Below, piece after piece: positions 34,033 through 45,699 of a DNA stretch of 64,000 bases. Origin of the DNA: Ampullaceana balthica (taxonomy: Eukaryota; Mollusca; Gastropoda; Lymnaeidae); assembly GCA_944989445.1 (NCBI GenBank), contig CALYLW010000067.1, positions 1,979,386 to 2,043,385 on the forward strand, given 5' to 3'. Each line of letters begins with the position of its first letter. The first letter of the stretch is position 1. The notes beneath the pieces were generated by a model. It was given only the letters and a program-made list of their open reading frames with translations. It searched no databases and was not told the origin of the DNA. The position numbers and the translations under genes are program-made.

Positions 34033-37000
34033 TCCGTCTTGTATAGTGTATTAATAAAATATCCGTCTTGTATAGTGTATTAATAAAATATCCGTCTTGT
34101 ATAGTGTATTAATAAAATATCCGTCTTGTATAGTGTATTAATAAAATATCCGTCTTGTATAGTGTATTAATAAAATATACGTCTTGTATAGTGTATTAAT
34201 AAAATGTCCGTCTTGTATAGTGTATTAATAAAATATCCGTCTTGTATAGTGTATTAATAAAATGTCCGTCTTGTATAGTGTATTAATAAAATATCCGTCT
34301 TGTATAGTGTATTAATAAAATGTCCGTCTTGTATAGTGTATTAATAAAATATCCGTCTTGTATAGTGTATTAATAAAATATCCGTCTTGTATAGTGTATT
34401 AATAAAATGTCCGTCTTGTATATTGTATTAATAAAATGTCCGTCTTGTATAGTGTATTAATAAAATATCCGTCTTGTATAGTGTATTAATAAAATATCCG
34501 TCTTGTATAGTGTATTAATAAAATGTCCGTCTTGTATAGTGTATTAATAAAATATCCGTCTTGTATAGTGTATTAATAAAATGTCCGTCTTGTATAGTGT
34601 ATTAATAAAATATCCGTCTTGTATAGTGTATTAATAAAATATCCGTCTTGTATAGTGTATTAATAAAATGTCCGTCTTGCATAGTGTATTAATAAAATAT
34701 CCGTCTTGTATAGTGTATTAATAAAATATCCGTCTTGTATAGTGTATTAATAAAATGTCCGTCTTGTATAGTGTATTAATAAAATGTCCGTCTTGTATAG
34801 TGTATTAATAAAATGTCCGTCTTGTATAGTGTATTAATAAAATGTCCGTCTTGTATAGTGTATTAATAAAATATCCGTCTTGTATAGTGTATTAATAAAA
34901 TGTCCGTCTTGTATAGTGTATTAATAAAATATCCGTCTTGTATAGTGTATTAATAAAATGTCCGTCTTGCATAGTGTATTAATAAAATATCCGTCTTGTA
35001 TAGTGTATTAATAAAATATCCGTCTTGTATAGTGTATTAATAAAATATCCGTCTTGTATAGTGTATTAATAAAATATCCGTCTTGTATAGTGTATTAATA
35101 AAATGTCCGTCTTGTATAGTGTATTAATAAAATGTCCGTCTTGTATAGTGTATTAATAAAATGTCCGTCTTGTATAGTGTATTAATAAAATGTCCGTCTT
35201 GTATAGTGTATTAATAAAATGTCCGTCTTGTATAGTGTATTAATAAAATATCCGTCTTGTATAGTGTATTAATAAAATGTCCGTCTTGTATAGTGTATTA
35301 ATAAAATATCCGTCTTGTATAGTGTATTAATAAAATATCCGTCTTGTATAGTGTATTAATAAAATGTCCGTCTTGCATAGTGTATTAATAAAATATCCGT
35401 CTTGCATAGTGTATTAATAAAATATCCGTCTTGTATAGTGTATTAATAAAATATCCGTCTTGTATAGTGTATTAATAAAATGTCCGTCTTGTATAGTGTA
35501 TTAATAAAATGTCCGTCTTGTATAGTGTATTAATAAAATGTCCGTCTTGTATAGTGTATTAATAAAATGTCCGTCTTGTATAGTGTATTAATAAAATGTC
35601 CGTCTTGTATAGTGTATTAATAAAATGTCTGTCTTGTATAGTGTATTAATAAAATATCCGTCTTGTATAGTGTATTAATAAAATATCCGTCTTGTATAGT
35701 GTATTAATAAAATGTCCGTCTTGCATAGTGTATTAATAAAATATCCGTCTTGCATAGTGTATTAATAAAATATCCGTCTTGTATAGTGTATTAATAAAAT
35801 ATCCGTCTTGTATAGTGTATTAATAAAATGTCCGTCTTGTATAGTGTATTAATAAAATGTCCGTCTTGTATGGTGTATTAATAAAATGTCCGTCTTGTAT
35901 AGTGTATTAATAAAATGTCCGTCTTGTATAGTGTATTAATAAAATGTCCGTCTTGTATAGTGTATTAATAAAATATCCGTCTTGTATAGTGTATTAATAA
36001 AATGTCCGTCTTGTATAGTGTATTAATAAAATATCCGTCTTGTATAGTGTATTAATAAAATATCCGTCTTGTATAGTGTATTACTAAAATATACGTCTTG
36101 TATAGTGTATTAATAAAATATCCGTCTTGTATAGTGTATTAATAAAATATCCGTCTTGTATAGTGTATTAATAAAATATCCGTCTTGTATAGTGTATTAA
36201 TAAAATGTCCGTCTTGTATAGTGTATTAATAAAATGTCCGTCTTGTATAGTGTATTAATAAAATGTCCGTCTTGTATAGTGTATTAATAAAATGTCCGTC
36301 TTGTATAGTGTATTAATAAAATATCCGTCTTGTATAGTGTATTAATAAAATGTCCGTCTTGTATAGTGTATTAATAAAATGTCCGTCTTGTATAGTGTAT
36401 TAATAAAATGTCCGTCTTGTATAGTGTATTAATAAAATGTCCGCTTGTATAGTGTATTAATAAAATGTCCGTCTTGTATAGTGTATTAATAAAATGTCCG
36501 TCTTGTATAGTGTATTAATAAAATGTCCTTCTTGTATAGTGTATTAATAAAATATCCGTCTTGTATAGTGTATTAATAAAATATCCGTCTTGTATAGTGT
36601 ATTAATAAAATATCCGTCTTGTATAGTGTATTAATAAAATATCCGTCTTGTATAGTGTATTAATAAAATATCGTCTTGTATAGTGTATTAATAAAATGTC
36701 CGTCTTGTATAGTGTATTAATAAAATATCCGTCTTGTATAGTGTATTAATAAAATATCCGTCTTGTATAGTGTATTAATAAAATATCCGTCTTGTATAGT
36801 GTATTAATAAAATATCCGTCTTGTATAGTGTATTAATAAAATATCCGTCTTGTATAGTGTATTAATAAAATATCCGTCTTGTATAGTGTATTAATAAAAT
36901 ATCCGTCTTGTATAGTGTATTAATAAAATATCCGTCTTGTATAGTGTATTAATAAAATGTCCGTCTTGTATAGTGTATTAATAAAATGTCCGTCTTGTAT

Positions 37001-37613
37001 AGTGTATTAATAAAATTCCGTCTTGTATAGTGTATTAATAAAATGTCCGTCTTGTATAGTGTATTAATAAAATATCCGTCTTGTATAGTGTATTAATAAA
37101 ATGTCCGTCTTGTATAGTGTATTAATAAAATATCCGTCTTGTATAGTGTATTAATAAAATATCCGTCTTGTATAGTGTATTAATAAAATATCCGTCTTGT
37201 ATAGTGTATTAATAAAATGTCCGTCTTGTATAGTGTATTAATAAAATATCCGTCTTGTATAGTGTATTAATAAAATATCCGTCTTGTATAGTGTATTAAT
37301 AAAATATCCGTCTTGTATAGTGTATTAATAAAATATCCGTCTTGTATAGTGTATTAATAAAATATCCGTCTTGTATAGTGTATAATAAAATTCCGTTTGT
37401 ATATGTAATAAAATTCCCGTCTTGTATAGTGTATTAATAAAATTCCGTCTTGTATAGTGTATTAATAAAATATCCGTCTTGTATAGTGTATTAATAAAAT
37501 ATCCGTCTTGTATAGTGTATTAATAAAATATCCGTCTTGTATAGTGTATTAATAAAATATCCGTCTTGTATAGTGTATTAATAAAATATCCGTCTTGTAT
37601 AGTGTATTAATAA
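34033..37613. repeat. 29-bp satellite, about 123 units
   Basis: Unit tccgtcttgtatagtgtatt plus aataaaata. Two unit types alternate irregularly, ending aata or aatg, with rarer tagt/cata and indel variants. Each unit carries an aataaa motif on the plus strand. The array spans 3.58 kb and lies upstream of nothing I can identify on the plus strand. On the minus strand it lies just beyond the donor of the exon at 37,693. Confidence 0.98.
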
Positions 37614-37692
37614 AACCCTTGATACATTCACACTCCAACAATCATCGGGTTAAATTGTGGCCTGTGCTAAATTAAATTGTTTAAAGACTCAC

Positions 37693-37829
37693 CGCCTTAC
37701 GCTCAGATTCACTGAAGGTGTAGGACACCTTGCCCTTAGGCGAGCCGACATTAGCCGACACGAGACTTATACTTCGTCCCCATGTGGGCAGTGCAGATTT
37801 GGACCTGAGATATGAGAGTCCAGTGGAGT
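37693..37829 (-). CDS. N-terminal exon 3 of a minus-strand gene
   Basis: 137 bases between ctctaccaccag| and AAGGCG|GTGAGT, giving 45 codons plus the codon shared with 38,546. It reads STGLSYLRSKSALPTWGRSI, then a Ser/Val-rich stretch, then YTFSESERKA. The donor is strong and leaves phase 0. The next exon was not found; the 29-bp satellite begins only 80 bases downstream. It may be the N-terminal part of the CNBD2-like protein or a separate gene. Confidence 0.8.
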
Positions 37830-38035
37830 CTGGTGGTAGAGAGGGATGAGTGGTCACAACAAGGTAATAGATTACCACTAGCGGGTAATTAACACAAGTA
37901 CAAGTAGGTAATATATCAATATTTGTAGGTACCTGATTAACACGACTAGGTAATTCATTACTAATATCTTATCTGTTACAGACAATCCTTCTATACATAA
38001 GATTATTGCGCCCTACGCTTATATATGGTTTGTAT

Positions 38036-38160
38036 TTAGTCCTGCATTCTTATTGGAGTTTTAAATTTTGATAAAGTGTTGGTTTTCCTGGTTTCTTCAG
38101 ACAACCCATTCCACGCCCGAATTCCGGATGGGAAGAACGAGAATTTGTGTTTGTTCTTGT
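38036..38160 (-). pseudogene. non-LTR retrotransposon C-terminal relic
   Basis: The minus strand encodes KNKHKFSFFPSGIRAWNGLS then KFKTPIR. This is the FFP..IR-WN-L motif at the end of many LINE reverse transcriptases. It is short and upstream-truncated, lying in the intron between two N-terminal exons. Confidence 0.6.
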
Positions 38161-38299
38161 ATACTGAATAAGAAAGGTGTTTTTTATCATGGTGTCTATC
38201 TGAGGGTTGTATTAAATTATCCTTGTGTTGTATTTCTAAATTAGAATAAGTAATTAGCACTAGAAGGTAATTGATTAAAATTAGAAGGTAAATTATTAG

Positions 38300-38420
38300 A
38301 GGGTTGGTGAGACGATTGAGGAGGTTTGATGATGGGACGAGAAATAAGAGGAATAGAATTGAGACGAAGAGAAATTAGAAGAAGAGAAATGAGAGGAAGA
38401 GAAATTAGATGAAGAGAAAC
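38300..38420. repeat. purine-rich (gaagagaaat)n-like tract
   Basis: Irregular repeats of agaagagaaatgagaggaag; the complementary strand reads as Ser/Phe repeats that are not coding. Confidence 0.7.
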
Positions 38421-38545
38421 GAAAGGACGAGTGGTTTACAGTGAGACTAATCCCGACGCCGTTTGTCATGTTAGCCGTCTGCTTATTCGAGTATATGATA
38501 AATAAGACAATTTTAAGCATCTGCTGTTTAGTTCAAAAAGTTTAC

Positions 38546-39003
38546 CTTTCCGTTGCAGCATCTTTTCATGTTTCTGAGTATTTTCAAATGCCGTGAATGG
38601 CCTCTCGGTGTCTCTCTTATCCAAAATCTCTGAGCTCTTCTCGCCTCTGCTCGTAGCTGTGAGTGTAAGTGTTTCGTCGCTTTGGTCTGAGTTTTTAGTA
38701 CCTTGTAATTTATGTACATCTTGACCATCCTTCAAACTAGTCAGTGCTTTGGTTTCACCCGTATCACAACCATGTCTAGAAGAAAGCAGGTCGTTTGGGC
38801 TGACGAAGATAGTGGTTCCTAAAGATTGGACTGTGCGCTCATCATCAGACTCGCAGTCTGAGGAGCTGGACAAAGAATCGTGGAACTCAGCTGGCAAGAT
38901 GTGTCGGTATCTTTGGTACAAAATGGCCCTGGCGCTGAGCTTTTTCCTTTTCTTTGATGGTTTTTTTATGACAGAGTTTTCACGACTTTTTGCAACCATA
39001 AAC
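38546..39003 (-). CDS. N-terminal exon 2 of a minus-strand gene
   Basis: 458 bases between tcactctacag| and GGAAAG|GTAAAC, giving about 152 codons. It begins FMVAKSRENSVIKKPSKKRK, with a strongly basic cluster that could act as a nuclear signal. Ser/Asp-rich segments (SLSSSSDCESDDERT) follow and the exon ends near HEKMLQRK. The length and splice-site fit make it convincing, but the sequence looks disordered and has no domain I can name. Confidence 0.82.
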
Positions 39004-39199
39004 CTGTAGAGTGAACAAATTTAGCAAAAATGTTATAAGTTATAACATGGGGTACAGGACTTAAGTGGAAATTATAATTATAAAATTATGCAGGCAAAAA
39101 ATGCTTCAATAAAATCTAACTAATACTCTGTAATTCCAATTATACGCGATGCAATTTTAGAGAAATGAGAATAATTGTGGGTAACTGTTGTATGTTGTT

Positions 39200-39940
39200 G
39201 TTGTTGTTGTTGTTCGTCCGTCGTGGTCGACGATGACCACTCTCATCATATTTGCTGGGCCGCCACATGTGTCCTCTGGTGGCTTATTAACCCTATTTTG
39301 CCACGAAAAGGCGTCCGCATGTCGGACAAGAGATGGATGCGATCCCTTCAGGGGGGTTTTGGATTCGTTCCTTTCTGGCTTGACGTTTTAACTTGGCAGC
39401 CTGTTGTCTATTAGCTTCACAGACAGCTGCGCCATTCCATATCATAGAGCGCCAGTGGGCTCGGTTACTGGCTGCTGCTTCCCAGGAATCGTGTCCGATG
39501 TCGAAGGCCTTCAGAGCAGTTTTAAGTGCATCCTTGTAGCGCTTACGTGGACCTCCGCGTGCTCTATTCCCTTCTGTAAGCTCACCGTAGAAGAGCCTCT
39601 TGGGGAGGCGATGGTCGGGCATGCGCACTAGATGCCCCGCCCAGCGTAGTTGGCTTTGCATGAGGCTAGTGTGGATGCTGGGGAGTCCTGACGTGGCTAA
39701 TATTTCGGTGTCTGGAACTTTTTCCTGCCATTTTATATTGATAATTTTTCTAAGGCTTTTGGTGTGGAAGTAGTTCAGCAACCTCGCATGGCGTTGGTAT
39801 ACAGTCCAAATTTCACATGAATATAATAGGGTGGGGAGCACTACAGCTCTATATGCTTTTAGTTTTGTTTGGGTGCTGTTGTATACAAGGGAAGAAACGG
39901 CTATGTCACTGTCACATTTTTGTAGTTTTGAGATATTCAA
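39200..39940 (-). mobile_element. non-LTR retrotransposon (LINE) 3' end
   Basis: 215 open codons carry the C-terminus of a LINE reverse transcriptase. It includes YRAVVLPTLLYSCEIWTVYQ, SQLRWAGHLVRMPDHRLPKR and GGPRKRYKD, followed by a CPTC...H-TH C2H2-type finger interrupted by one stop codon. A (caa)n tail follows (39,190-39,213). The 5' part is missing, the usual outcome of incomplete reverse transcription. It is inserted in an intron between the N-terminal exons. Confidence 0.92.
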
Positions 39941-40129
39941 GTTTTAAAGTTCAAAATTATACATATTTCTTATAAATTAACTATATAGATTTGAATTTTT
40001 AATTGGGTTAGAGACATTATTTTTTCATAAAACCTCATTCAGAACATTCTATTTTTTATCCTCTATCAGATACAGGGTGTAACTAAAAAAATTCAAAAAT
40101 GTCCCTTAGCCGTTTTTTCCCTTGTGGTC

Positions 40130-40244
<115 letters not shown>

Positions 40245-40639
40245 CTAAGAAATTAATTCTTACATAAGTTGCAAATATATTTTATTAGTCTGTTTCGATG
40301 TACAAAACGTAATGGAAAACCAATGCTTTCGGAAATGTTTAAATGTGTATTGGAGTGCTTTATGAGGCTCAATATGGGGACTGATGAAAATATTGAAACA
40401 ACTGAAAGTGCATTACAATTGTTTGTGACGGTAACATATAAGCACAGAGACGACACAACTTCGTAATTTCGTACGTACGATGTAACAAAACAATCATTTT
40501 TTATTTGTTCCAATTTTTTTTTAATAGACGTTTTATAGAATTTATAAGCATTACATTTAAGAGAGGTAATTTCTGGTCTCATTTGGTGGCTTCTTGGTGG
40601 ACACACAAATACATTAGTGGCAATCAATAAATAAAAAAA

Positions 40640-40970
40640 TTAAGGTGTTTTTTTAAATTACTCAACCATGACTTTGTCGTTAAACACATCACAGCCTATT
40701 TTCATGAGAGCACTTAAAATTATTTGTTGTAACGCGTCTGTTCTTGCCCCCTGCAGCGCGCGCCACTTCAATGGAACTTTGATTTGTTTAAAGTGGTTGC
40801 TGAATAGTCATCAAGCGATCCATCAATGAATGATTCAATGCCCTTTAACCACACACACACCAACGGTTCAATGGTGCCCTAGTAATCAGCATCATGTTAA
40901 AGGGCGATGAAACAAACACAACTTTTAAAGTTAATGTGTTAGATGTTAGGTCGATCAAGTTGTGTTCCAT
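40640..40970. other. no recognised feature
   Basis: Anonymous intronic or intergenic sequence with a short (ac)n at 40,850. Confidence 0.35.
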
Positions 40971-40975
40971 CTAAC

Positions 40976-41240
40976 TGTAACAGAACCTACTTTCATCCTT
41001 TGATCCATGTAACAGAACCTACTTTCATCCTTTGTTCCATGTAACAGAACCTACTTTCATCCTTTGTTCCATGTAACAGAACCTACTTTCATCCTTTGTT
41101 CCATGTAACAGAACCTACTTTCATCCTTTGTTCCATGTAACAGAACCTACTTTCATCCTGTGTTCCATGTAACAGAACCTACTTTCATCCTGTGTTCCAT
41201 GTAACAGAACCTACTTTCATCCTGTGTTCCATGTAACAGA
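40976..41240. repeat. 32-bp minisatellite, about 8 units
   Basis: Unit gtaacagaacctactttcat plus cctttgttccat. Confidence 0.95.
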
Positions 41241-41330
41241 ACATAATTTTTGTTACAAGTAATTTAAAGTGTTAATGTTAGATTTTATCGGAGGCCTCAA
41301 TAACACCCAAACTATGATGTCGTCACTCAC

Positions 41331-41425
41331 CTCGTCATGGAATGTAGGCTACTTCCGGTGTAGTTCTCAGGTTTGGCATAGTAATCCAGGTCAGTCTCTG
41401 GTGGATCAGATAGACTTTTGGACAT
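41331..41425 (-). CDS. first coding exon of a minus-strand gene
   Basis: Starts at an ATG in the context gagaATGT and encodes MSKSLSDPPETDLDYYAKPE, then NYTGSSLHSMT, ending at ACGAG|GTGAGT, a consensus donor. The two carried bases complete an Arg codon with the exon at 39,003, so three exons (41.4, 39.0 and 37.8 kb) share one frame. No TATA box was noted. Function is unknown; it is a possible start of the CNBD2-like protein. Confidence 0.78.
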
Positions 41426-41429
41426 TCTC

Positions 41430-42050
41430 TCTGTGGCCTATCTCTGAGGTCTTTTTATGTTGTCTGTCTATATAGAGCCTAAATTTACAGAAATTTAGGA
41501 ACAACCTTCACACAGACCTTGTAATGACGACGATATAGTTTTCAATTTTTGGAGCTTCAAGTTTGTGATACAATGAGCTGGAATTGTTTGTCCACATAAA
41601 AACAAGTTAATCTAACAATTTGATGTAAATATGAAACAAAGTTGCGGCACGCTCCGGACTATTAGAAATTTTTCGTAAATGTTATAATAAATGATTTAAT
41701 TTTAAACAATTTTTTTCTGACACCTAAGCTTGCCTCGATATCTGACATCTACACTTGCCTCGATAACTTACAAAAATATTAAATAACGAACGAAACTAAA
41801 ACAAACAAAAACTTTGTGGAATACTCAAACTATTACAAGCCACTCTAACCCTTCTTTGAAGCAGTTTGTCGAATTGGAAAAACAAATAGCTAATCTAATT
41901 CTATCTTCTGTTGTACAACATATACGCACATTCAACGTAAGTTGTCTGTGCGAAAACGTTCGACTCTTTAGCTTTCTCTTCTAAACACAACGTCATTGAA
42001 ATATTATCAATTAAGTCGAACTATGAAAAGCTTTCCTTAACTAAACTGCA
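41430..42050. other. no recognised feature
   Basis: AT-rich; may hold the promoter of the minus-strand gene starting at 41,425, but no core element could be picked out. Confidence 0.35.
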
Positions 42051-42061
42051 TTAACCACACA

Positions 42062-42275
42062 CAACAAAACCATTGCCAGGTGTACAACAAAACCATTGTC
42101 AGGTGTACAACAAAACCATTGCCAGGTGTACAACAAAACCATTGCCAGGTGTACAACAAAACCATTGCCAGGTGTACAACAAAACCTTTGCCAGGTGTAC
42201 AACAAAACCATTGCCAGGTGTACAACAAAACCATTGCCAGGTGTACAACAAAACCATTGCCAGGTGTACAACAAA
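42062..42275. repeat. 23-bp minisatellite (composite array, part 1)
   Basis: About nine units of aaaaccattgccaggtgtac plus aac. Confidence 0.95.
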
Positions 42276-42545
42276 ACCGCACACTCGGTTGTTCAACAAA
42301 ACTGCATTAACTACACACAACAAAACCGCACACTCGGTTGTTCAACAAAACTGCATTAACTACACACAACAAAACCGCACACTCGGTTGTTCAACAAAAC
42401 TGCATTAACTACACACAACAAAACCGCACACTCGGTTGTTCAACAAAACTGCATTAACTACACACAACAAAACCGCACACTCGGTTGTTCAACAAAACTG
42501 CATTAACTACACACAACAAAACCGCACACTCGGTTGTTCAAAAAA
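42276..42545. repeat. 49-bp repeat (composite array, part 2)
   Basis: About 5.5 units made of a 25-base half (aaaaccgcacactcggttgt plus tcaac) and a 24-base half (aaaactgcattaactacaca plus caac). Confidence 0.95.
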
Positions 42546-42690
42546 ACTGCATTAACTACACACAACAAAACTGCATTAACTACACACAACAAAACTGCAT
42601 AAACTACACACAACGAAACTGCATTAACTACACACAACAAAACTGCATTAACTACACACAACAAAACTGCATTAACTACACACAACAAAG
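42546..42690. repeat. 24-bp repeat (composite array, part 3)
   Basis: About six units of aaaactgcattaactacaca plus caac, i.e. only the second half of the 49-base unit. Confidence 0.95.
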
Positions 42691-43042
42691 CCGCACTCCG
42701 TTGTACAACAAAAAGCGCATTGCCTGCAAGCGGAAATCAACTAAGTAGATTGAAAGATACATATATTTAATAACAGTCACTGCAAGTTTCGCGTCTCCCC
42801 TCTAGCAGTAAAATGACTATAAAATCTGTTATCTACCGTGCACCCGTGGCCCTAAATGTGACAGATTCAGCAGCATTATGAACGACACAAAACATGATCG
42901 ACTGCTGTAATGCTATATGACATTACAACCCAATAAAAACGCCTTCATTGCTGGCCCCATGGATCCCCTGATTGCCGCCAAGATAAAGATTCACTAGTGA
43001 AAACAGATATGTGACGTTTAGAGAAACGGTTTGTTTGTGCAG

Positions 43043-43125
43043 TCGCGTCACTAAAGTACAGAATGTTGATACATCCCGCGTACGACTATGGAATTACCTA
43101 AGTGCAGTCCACGAAAGACTCAATG
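43043..43125 (+). CDS. candidate internal exon, plus strand
   Basis: Behind ggtttgtttgtgcag| one base leads into 27 codons: RVTKVQNVDTSRVRLWNYLS then AVHERLN, ending AATG|GTATTT in phase 1. The RLWNYLS piece faintly recalls ubiquitin-like domains of ubiquitin-specific proteases, but that is only a hint. It lies upstream of the two-membrane-segment gene and could belong to it only if another exon intervenes. Confidence 0.35.
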
Positions 43126-43129
43126 GTAT

Positions 43130-43685
43130 TTGTTTGTAGAGTATTAGAGATATGGTTGGAATCGTAGATACAATTAGATATAGTCTATATAGTGTATTTG
43201 TGAGGAATGGGGTAGGTCATGAAGGGATTCTCAAAAAAGGCTATGGTTGGAATGTAAGTGAGATATTTGTAAATTTGATCCACAAAATTATGCAATTAAT
43301 TTAAGAATTCCTAAACTAAAACATACCCTTGATTTTTTCACAAATGTTAACGTGAGTCAAAGATTCCCCTTATAAAATAAAATATTTATTGAAATTAAAA
43401 CGAGAATATTGAGAACCACTTACAAAAAAAAGCAGACATTCATAATACTTAAGACTTTGTAAAGCAAAAGCCCGGACCTTAAATTTAAAGGCTTTTTTTA
43501 TCTAGGCTGTTCTTGTTAATAAACAATAATGAATAAGCCAGAGGTACTCATTTTTCCATCGAAGTAAATTTTTGAAATCTGGAAAAGCGACAGCTGAGAA
43601 TTGGCCCCTGGAAGAAAAAAAAACTCTTTCTTATTCTTTGACACGTTCTGCCGTGTCCATATTTATACCCAAACCCCCAGCCTCA
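43130..43685. other. no recognised feature
   Basis: AT-rich; nothing supported. Confidence 0.35.
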
Positions 43686-44211
43686 CCCCCACCACGATAG
43701 ACCCCTCAGCCGGCGCGGCGCGCCGAATACGCCGCAAAATTTTTGATCCGCCGAAAATCCGCCGGAAAATATACGGCGCGCCTCATTAGCCGCCGTATTT
43801 GGTCCGCCGTAAATCCGCCGAAAAATGAACGAGCCGCCGTAAAGTAATGTTTTTGTTTTCTTAAGTTTCATTGGGTTCCGCTTTAAGATCGATTGCATTT
43901 TTAGAATAACCGTCGCCGAAAGTGTGACAAAAATGAGTTATTTGTACAGCTTTTTTAAACCTAAATAATCATTGATACAGTTCTTGCTAGTTATCTTTTT
44001 CTTACAATCTTAATTTATAAAATGCTAATTAAAATACAAATAAATAAATTAATTAATTTAAGTTATCGTTAAGCTTTGTCGTAAATAGGCAATTTATTAT
44101 TACTCAATTATGGCTCAACGATCTTCTACTAGCAGAAAGATAAGCCTAAAGTAATTGTTTCAATACTAGATACTAGTTAAGTCAATAACTGATGATGTTT
44201 AAGGGTGAACC

Positions 44212-44861
44212 CTGAAGTTTTAGCACGTAATTTTTTTTCGCTGCGAATTTTAATTTTCTCGGGAGAAATTTCATTTTTAATTTATTAAATGAACTTATAT
44301 ATGTTATATTTGAGTTATTATAGCGCTAATTTTAAGGCTTTTTAATTTATAAGGCTTTTTCGGCAATTGACGCTACATAATTGGAGTAGGATACATCATT
44401 TTTTTGTTTATCTAGCACCCTGCTAGCCATATTTTTTTTACCTGGAACGACCCATGCTAAAATAAATTTACTGACTGAAGATGTTTTTTTTTAAAGTTTC
44501 ATTCATCTATTTTAAGATTCTTAGAAGATCAATAAATATTATAATGAAATTTTCATTTTTTATTACCATACAAGATGTTTGATTCTTTTTTGTTTGTTTT
44601 TAAGCGAGAAAATTTCATGTTGCCTCTTGCTGTGACAACCCAGGAAGTAGGGTGCTAGATAAACAAAATGGAAGTATCCTACTCTACTCTGATTATGTAG
44701 CGTCAAGGGCCGAAAACAGCCTTATAAATTCAAAAGCCTTACAAATTAGCGCTATAATAGCTAAAATATAACATATATAAATGCATTTAATAAATTAAAA
44801 ACGAAAGTTTTCACGAGAAAATTAAAATTCGCAGTGAAATAATATACGTGCAGGATTACCT
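44212..44861. mobile_element. long-hairpin MITE nested in the hAT element
   Basis: The left arm holds ttatatatgttatatttgag, tagcgctaatttt and ttgtttatctagcaccctgc. The right arm holds the inverted counterparts gggtgctagataaacaaa, aattagcgctataatag and aatataacatatataa. The inner spacer is about 220 bases. Confidence 0.85.
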
Positions 44862-44918
44862 TTTCACGTTACACCATTTCTAATGTAACAATTCTTTATG
44901 ACTATATGATGATTTTAG

Positions 44919-45490
44919 GTGAACTCAAATGTCAGCAAATGTCATCTAAAACGGGAGGAGAGGCAGTTTATTAAAAACCTACAAATAAAACCTAAACCGG
45001 CTATCCTACATGGACATTCTAAAGCACAATGCTGGAAATATTGTGTTGGTCTGTTCTCTGCTAATGGGAGAAATGCAGACGAAGATCGAGTTTATTGTCA
45101 GCTGTGTCTCCCTGCTCAGAAGTCATTGGGTGACAAGGGTCACATTTCAAATGTAACTAATTTTGCCGCAATTACATCAAGTGGCAATATGAATCTTCAC
45201 TTAAGTGTCAAGCACAATGTGTCAGTACAAAGTCAAGAAAAGTCAAATAAAATTTTTGGGATATTTCCTTAAGTATGGAGAAGGCAACAGTCAATGTCAG
45301 GCAACAGCAAGTCATTAACTGACAAGGGATTTCGTTATCTGGTTCTGTATAGACTTGCTCGCCTTTGAAAATGTGGCTAAGGATGGTTTTGTTGACTTCT
45401 TCAAAATTAATTGCCCATCTCTCAAAATACAAGCACCTGTTGCACTTGTTGGAACAGCCCTGGATGATGTTTACCGTAGTTTACGAATAT
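44919..45490 (+). pseudogene. hAT transposase fragment with BED zinc finger
   Basis: The first 100 codons contain SKAQCWKYCVGLF, then VYCQLC and later NLHLSVKH. This C-x2-C...H-x(3-5)-H pattern with an aromatic W is a BED-type DNA-binding finger, which sits at the N-terminus of many hAT transposases. After a stop near 45,270 another frame gives the LLAFENVAKDGFVDFFK and ALDDVYRSL pieces, resembling the next part of the protein. The catalytic DDE core and the dimerisation region are absent. Confidence 0.75.
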
Positions 45491-45699
45491 TTCGTAATCA
45501 GCCGAAAATCAGCAGCAAATATCAATTTACAGAGAAATCCGGCTAATCCGGATATCAGCCGAAAAATAATTTCAGCCAGCCGAAATTTTAAAATCCGGCT
45601 AATCCGGATATCAGCCGAAAAATTATGTCAGCAAGCCGAAATTTTAAAAAAAAATTCGGCTGGCAGGTCTACACCACGACAATTGTTTTTTTCACTTGG

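Larger units (their letters stand above)
43698..45671 (+). mobile_element. hAT transposon remnant with perfect 8-bp target duplication
   Basis: The ends tagacccctcagccg (left) and cggctggcaggtcta (right) are imperfect inverted repeats. The flanking 8-mer caccacga is identical on both sides (43,690-43,697 and 45,672-45,679). Repetitive gccg-rich subterminal blocks lie at 43,705-43,845 and 45,495-45,665. Inside are transposase fragments and a separate hairpin MITE. At 1,974 bp with broken frames it is not autonomous. Confidence 0.88.

Noticed and set aside
34033..37613. Regular direct repeats suggesting a CRISPR array
   Set aside because: Units are contiguous with no unique spacers, in a eukaryotic intron-rich setting; it is a satellite.
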